NCBI RefSeq assembly: GCF_030408355.1
Contig: NZ_CP046606.1
Coordinates: forward strand, 1,302,001 to 1,366,000
Reading direction: 5' to 3'
DNA: 64,000 nt
Origin: Corynebacterium afermentans subsp. afermentans
GTDB taxonomy: Bacteria > Actinomycetota > Actinomycetes > Mycobacteriales > Mycobacteriaceae
Shown here: positions 60,105 to 64,000 of the stretch, one piece after another
How positions within the stretch are numbered: position 1 is the first letter of the stretch
Layout of the letters: every line of letters begins with the position of its first letter
Notes under the pieces: model-generated
Databases searched by the model: none
What the model was told of the DNA's origin: nothing
What the model saw: only the letters and a program-made list of their open reading frames with translations
Program-made: the position numbers and the translations under genes

Positions 60105-62142
60105 CGGTTTCCTCGCTCGGCTGCTCATTGCGCTTGGCGGAGATCCAGTCGGCGATCAGCTCCACTGCGCGCTCGACCGGTACCCCGTTGATCTGGCTGC
60201 CGTCGAGGAAGCGGAAGCTGACCGCATTCGCCTCCACGTCGCGCTCGCCGGCGAGCAGCATGAACGGCACCTTGCCGGTGGTGTGGGTGCGGATCTTTTT
60301 CTGCATGCGGTCGTCAGAGTGGTCAACCTCCGCGCGGATGCCGCGCTCACGCAGGGCACCGACGACGTCTTCGAGGTGGTCGGCGAATGCGTCGGCCACC
60401 GGGATGCCCACCACCTGGTGCGGGGCCAGCCAGGCCGGGAACGCGCCGGCGTAGTGCTCGAGCAGCACGCCGAAGAAGCGCTCGATGGAGCCGAAGAGCG
60501 CGCGGTGGATCATCACCGGACGCTTCTTCGAGCCGTCCGAGGAGGTGTAGGTCAGATCGAAGCGCTCCGGCAGGTTGAAGTCCAGCTGCACGGTGGACAT
60601 CTGCCAGGTGCGGCCGATGGCGTCGCGGGCCTGCACCGATATCTTCGGGCCGTAGAACGCGGCGCCCGCCGGGTCCGGCACGAGCTCCAAGCCGGACTTT
60701 TTGGCCACAGACTCCAGGATGTTGGTCGAGCGCTCCCAGATCTCGTCGTCGCCGATGTACTTGTTCGGGTCCTTGGTGGAAAGTTCCAGGTAGAAGTCGT
60801 CCAGGCCGTAGTCCTGCAGCAGGGAGATGATGAACTCCAGCACGCTGGTCAGCTCGTCTTCCAGCTGCTCCTCGGTGCAGTAGATGTGTGCGTCGTCCTG
60901 CGTGAATCCGCGGGCGCGGGTCAAGCCGTGGACCACGCCGGACTTCTCGTAGCGGTACACGGTGCCGAACTCGAACAGGCGCAGCGGCAGCTCGCGGTAG
61001 GAACGCCCGCGCGAGTCGAAGATGAGGTTGTGCATCGGGCAGTTCATCGGCTTGGCGTAGTAGTCCACCGGCTGCTTGGTCACGTTGCCGTCTTCATCGA
61101 CCTCGCCGTCGAGCTTCATCGGCGGGAACATGCCGTCGGCGTACCAGTCCAGGTGGCCAGACTGCTGGAACAAGTCGCCCTTGGTCACGTGCGGGGTGTT
61201 GACAAAGGAGTAGCCGGCGGCGACATGGCGCTCGCGCGAGTGCTGCTCCATGGTCATGCGCACGATACCGCCGTCCGGGTGGAACACCGGCAGGCCGGAG
61301 CCGACCTCGTCCGGGAAAGAAAACAGGTCCAGCTCGTTGCCCAGGCGACGGTGGTCGCGCTTTTCCGCCTCCTCAAGCATGGTCATATACTCTTCGAGTT
61401 TTTCCTTGGACTCCCAAGCGGTGCCGTAGACACGCTGCAGGCCGGCGTTGTTCTGGTCGCCGCGCCAGTAGGCGGCGGACGAGCGGGTCAGCGCGAACGC
61501 CGGGATGTACTTCGTGGTGGGCACGTGCGGGCCGCGGCACAGGTCGTGCCACTCAACCTCGTTCGTGCGCGGGTTGACGTTGTCATAGTGCGTCAGCTCG
61601 CCGGCACCGATTTCGGTGGCCTCATCGGAGTCCGGATCGACGTTGCCTTTGTCGTTGATCAGTTCGAGCTTGTACGGCTCGTCCTTGAGGTCTTCTGCAG
61701 CCTCTTCTGCGGAGGCGTAGACGCCGCGGACGAACTTCTGTCCCTGCTTGATGATCTTCTTCATGCGCTTTTCCAGCGTCTTCAGATCCTCGGGCGTAAA
61801 CGGCTCCGCAACGTCGAAGTCGTAGTAGAAACCGTCGTTGATCGCCGGGCCAATGCCCAGCTTGGTGCCGGGGAACTCGGCCTGCACGGCCTGGGCGAGC
61901 ACGTGGGCGCAGGAATGGCGGATCACGGAGCGGCCGAGCTCAGTGTTTGCGGCTACCGGCATAAACGTCGCGGTGGTATCGGGGACGTGCGAGAGATCCT
62001 TCAGCTCTCCCGCCTCGTCTTGGACGCACACCACGGCGTCCTCCCCCTTGTTCGGCAGGTTCAGCTCCCGCATGGCGGCGCCGACGGCGGTGCCGGCGGG
62101 AACCTCGAACGGTGCGAATTCGACTGCTGCTTCGGTAGACAT
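60088..62142 (-). CDS. thrS: Threonyl-tRNA synthetase
   Basis: 684 aa. A TGS domain (residues 1-65) is followed by the editing domain with [12 protein letters not shown], a linker, the class II catalytic core with the zinc Cys in [11 protein letters not shown] and [18 protein letters not shown], and the anticodon domain from about 560. AAAGGAG lies 12 nt before the ATG. No T-box leader is seen in the 109 bp upstream. A 7-bp inverted repeat, TGGGTTG/CAACCCA (62171-62199), is present there. Confidence 0.95.
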   Translation of the reverse strand: MSTEAAVEFAPFEVPAGTAVGAAMRELNLPNKGEDAVVCVQDEAGELKDLSHVPDTTATFMPVAANTELGRSVIRHSCAHVLAQAVQAEFPGTKLGIGPAINDGFYYDFDVAEPFTPEDLKTLEKRMKKIIKQGQKFVRGVYASAEEAAEDLKDEPYKLELINDKGNVDPDSDEATEIGAGELTHYDNVNPRTNEVEWHDLCRGPHVPTTKYIPAFALTRSSAAYWRGDQNNAGLQRVYGTAWESKEKLEEYMTMLEEAEKRDHRRLGNELDLFSFPDEVGSGLPVFHPDGGIVRMTMEQHSRERHVAAGYSFVNTPHVTKGDLFQQSGHLDWYADGMFPPMKLDGEVDEDGNVTKQPVDYYAKPMNCPMHNLIFDSRGRSYRELPLRLFEFGTVYRYEKSGVVHGLTRARGFTQDDAHIYCTEEQLEDELTSVLEFIISLLQDYGLDDFYLELSTKDPNKYIGDDEIWERSTNILESVAKKSGLELVPDPAGAAFYGPKISVQARDAIGRTWQMSTVQLDFNLPERFDLTYTSSDGSKKRPVMIHRALFGSIERFFGVLLEHYAGAFPAWLAPHQVVGIPVADAFADHLEDVVGALRERGIRAEVDHSDDRMQKKIRTHTTGKVPFMLLAGERDVEANAVSFRFLDGSQINGVPVERAVELIADWISAKRNEQPSEETVAAGN

Positions 62143-62251
62143 ATCTGTCGTGCGCTCCTTTGCGCGTCACTGGGTTGTGTCATACCTGGACGCAACCCAT
62201 CTTCTACGTTCTCTCCCGACGGCGCTGCTGGCGCGCCGGATGCCTGGGATA

Positions 62252-63469
62252 CTACCCTTGGGCACCCGAAAGTACCGTCTCGCCCCAGTACGTATCGCGG
62301 CCCGCGTCCCCACCGGGCTCACGTGTGCCCGGCGGGATCCAGTAGACCGCGGAGCCGATGTGCGTGGTCCATTCGTTGAGGCGGTCCACCTCCAAAAGCC
62401 GTTGCAGCACAGGGGTGAACTGGACATCCGGGTCCTTTTGGAAGGCCAAAAAGACCAAACCCGCGTTGGACAGCTCACCGGGTGCCGGGGGCAGCGAGTA
62501 ATTGTACGGCCTGCGCAAAAACTTCTGCTCCGGGTGGTCCGCGGGCGGCATGGCGCGGGCCATGTGGGAGTTCTTGTCGATCACGGGCAGCCCGTACTCG
62601 TCCAGCGCCTCCATGTCCGGCGCATCAAACTCGTCCTCGCCGGTCAGCGGGGCGCCGTCGGAAAGCTTTCGCCCCACCGCCGCCTCGCGTGACGTGCGGT
62701 CCAGCCGCTCCCAATCGTCGAGGTCCATCGCGATGCGGCGCACCACCAGCGACGACGAGCCGTCGTCCGCGAACACCTGCTCGGCGTACTCATCGTCCGA
62801 GTGCGGGTTGACCGTGCCGTCCACCTGCCCGAAGAGGTTGCGCGGCGTTTGGCCTTTGGGGATGGAGCCAAACGCGTTCATGAACCCCTGCTGCAACCAG
62901 GTGGTTTCAACGTAGTCCATGCCGGCGCGCGTCATGTGGCGCATCGCCCAGGCGCTCATCACCGGGTCGTCGGAGCAGATCTGCAGCACCAGATCCGTCT
63001 GCCCCCACTCCGGCCGCAGCTCTTCGCGCGGCATCGCGGGGATGTCGTGCAGCCACGCCGGCTTTTGATCCGGCGCCGCGATATCGAAGACGCGCTCACC
63101 GAACCCGCAGGTGATGGTCAAGTTGGCGGGCCACTGCGTCATCTCCGGCTCCAGGCTGGACAGCGGGTTGCGGCCGGCGGTCAGCTCGCGGGCGTCTTCC
63201 GTCCACAGACGCATCAGCCTGACCACGCCAGCAGCGTCCACTCCGTCCTTGAGGTTGAACCCGGCCAGGTTGAGCGACGCCTGCGTCGGCGTCTGGATGC
63301 CAGCCTGGTGGGCACCGTCGAAGGCGACGGACGCCTCCGTCAAAGGTTTGGTGTTCGGCGCGGAGTTGCTCGGCTCGCTATCGCACGCCGCCAGCAGCAT
63401 GCCTGACGACGCCACCCCGGCCACACCAGCCGTCCCCGCCAAAAACCCCCGCCGGCTCACACCCGGCAT
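62252..63469 (-). CDS. Tat-exported DyP-type peroxidase lipoprotein
   Basis: 405 aa. The twin-arginine signal is SRRGFLAG (residues 5-12), followed by a hydrophobic stretch ending in LLAAC, a lipobox with Cys29. It may therefore be a lipid-anchored haem protein. The family motif GxxDG reads FGQVDGTVNPH. A likely proximal haem His is in KNSHMARAMPP, with Arg in FLRRPYNYS. This is the EfeB-like subgroup, which in other bacteria works with EfeU and EfeO in iron uptake. Neither is in view. AGAGGAGG lies 7 nt before the ATG. Confidence 0.9.
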   Translation of the reverse strand: MPGVSRRGFLAGTAGVAGVASSGMLLAACDSEPSNSAPNTKPLTEASVAFDGAHQAGIQTPTQASLNLAGFNLKDGVDAAGVVRLMRLWTEDARELTAGRNPLSSLEPEMTQWPANLTITCGFGERVFDIAAPDQKPAWLHDIPAMPREELRPEWGQTDLVLQICSDDPVMSAWAMRHMTRAGMDYVETTWLQQGFMNAFGSIPKGQTPRNLFGQVDGTVNPHSDDEYAEQVFADDGSSSLVVRRIAMDLDDWERLDRTSREAAVGRKLSDGAPLTGEDEFDAPDMEALDEYGLPVIDKNSHMARAMPPADHPEQKFLRRPYNYSLPPAPGELSNAGLVFLAFQKDPDVQFTPVLQRLLEVDRLNEWTTHIGSAVYWIPPGTREPGGDAGRDTYWGETVLSGAQG

Positions 63470-63482
63470 GACGCATCCTCCT

Positions 63483-64000
63483 CTAGTGCTTGTGTTCAGC
63501 GTGGTCGGCGTGGTCGGCATGTTCAGCGTGGTCGGCGTGCTCGCCGAGGTCGCCGTAGCTTTCGTCGCCAGGCAGCATGGTGCGCACGGCAACATCGGAC
63601 ACGGTCGCGGTCGCGCCGCCTTCCAGCAGCAGGGTCACACCGATGGTGTCGCCTGCCTCGATGGCCGGCTCGTAGTCCATCACCATGAAGTGGTCGCCGC
63701 CCGGGGCGAGCTCGTGGGTGCCGCCCGCGGGGATGTCGAAGCCGCCGTCCTTTTGGCGCATCACCCCGTCCACGACTTCGTGGATCTGGTAGCTCGCCTC
63801 GCCGAGCGAGGTAGCGAAGCCAACCACGGTGATGTCCTTGTCGGAGTTGTTGTGCAGCGTGCCGAAGATGGCAGTCATATCGCTGCCGTCGGCCGCATCC
63901 TTCGCCGCCTTCGCGCGGACGGCGCCCTGCTCCAGCGTCACCGCGCCGTTGCCCAGGTCGTCGGCTGCGGCACCCACCTCCGAGGTGGTCTCGTTGTAGG
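63483..64000 (-). CDS. PCuAC-like copper chaperone, start beyond window
   Basis: At least 172 codons, open through the right edge, so the signal peptide is not visible. The beta-sandwich core shows AIFGTLHNNSDKDITVVGF, IHEVVDG and THELAPGGDHFMVMDY, whose His and Met residues fit the copper-site pattern of PCuAC/DUF461 proteins. The C-terminal 20 residues are a His/Asp/Glu/Ala repeat (HADHAEHADHADHAEHKH) that could bind extra metal. It is 13 bp from the DyP gene on the same strand, so co-transcription and a joint role in periplasmic metal or haem handling are likely. Confidence 0.78.
   Translation of the reverse strand, partial: YNETTSEVGAAADDLGNGAVTLEQGAVRAKAAKDAADGSDMTAIFGTLHNNSDKDITVVGFATSLGEASYQIHEVVDGVMRQKDGGFDIPAGGTHELAPGGDHFMVMDYEPAIEAGDTIGVTLLLEGGATATVSDVAVRTMLPGDESYGDLGEHADHAEHADHADHAEHKH

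Noticed and set aside
62143..62251. Possible T-box leader before thrS (also checked before alaS, hisS and aspS)
   Set aside because: The leaders are too short, and no T-box core sequence or specifier loop is visible.
60283..62379. Plus-strand open frame of 698 codons opposite thrS
   Set aside because: Antisense shadow of thrS with biased composition and no family motif.

Overview
The window is a contiguous piece of a high-GC actinobacterial chromosome, almost certainly a Corynebacterium. The evidence is conserved gene order (def-priA-metK-coaBC-rpoZ-gmk-mihF-pyrF-carB-carA-pyrC-pyrB-pyrR, then nusB-efp-pepQ-aroQBKC, alaS-rarA-aspS, rel-apt-secF-secD-ruvBAC-yebC and pimA-patA-pgsA-HIT-thrS), the actinobacterial integration host factor mIHF, a PriA without helicase motifs, phosphatidylinositol-mannoside genes, and a TAGAC-N6-GTCTA operator of the corynebacterial McbR type upstream of metK. 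The sequence is clearly richer in GC than C. glutamicum. I see no tRNA, rRNA, CRISPR array, prophage or insertion sequence. This is core genome, and no gap between genes exceeds about 225 bp.

Layout. 1-9070: translation and cofactor genes (def, metK, coaBC, rpoZ, gmk, mihF) with a secreted polysaccharide deacetylase and two membrane proteins. 9069-16576: pyrimidine operon read right to left (pyrR-pyrB-pyrC-carA-carB-pyrF). 16707-18993: an epimerase-family protein and two YbjN proteins. 18990-28631: ppk2, nusB, efp, pepQ, the shikimate genes aroQ, aroB, aroK, aroC and aroE with a small prepilin peptidase among them, mltG and ruvX. 28772-40765: four aminoacyl-tRNA synthetase-type genes with others between them (alaS, rarA, a kinase-fold protein, aspS, a zinc protease, a HEPN-CBS protein, sdaA, hisS). 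40814-45206: a metallo-hydrolase, a cyclophilin, a small secreted protein and a surface 5'-nucleotidase. 45392-56310: rel, apt, a peptide-binding lipoprotein, secF, secD, ruvB, ruvA, ruvC and yebC. 56377-62142: a LemA-like protein, pimA, patA, pgsA, a HIT protein and thrS. 62252-64000: a Tat-exported DyP peroxidase and a copper-chaperone-like protein cut by the window edge.

The strongest anomaly is carA (13291-13770). It encodes only the N-terminal domain of the carbamoyl-phosphate synthase small subunit (159 aa). The entire glutamine amidotransferase half is missing, although the reading frame is clean and is followed by a good ribosome binding site and a full-length carB. Either this is an assembly or deletion artefact, or the organism makes carbamoyl phosphate from free ammonia or with a separately encoded glutaminase.

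Other points: at least nine genes have a -10-like hexamer exactly 7-8 nt before the start codon and no Shine-Dalgarno sequence (leaderless mRNAs); three convergent gene pairs overlap by exactly 4 bp through their stop codons; a 28-bp-stem palindrome lies between nusB and ppk2; and yajC is absent between secD and ruvB.
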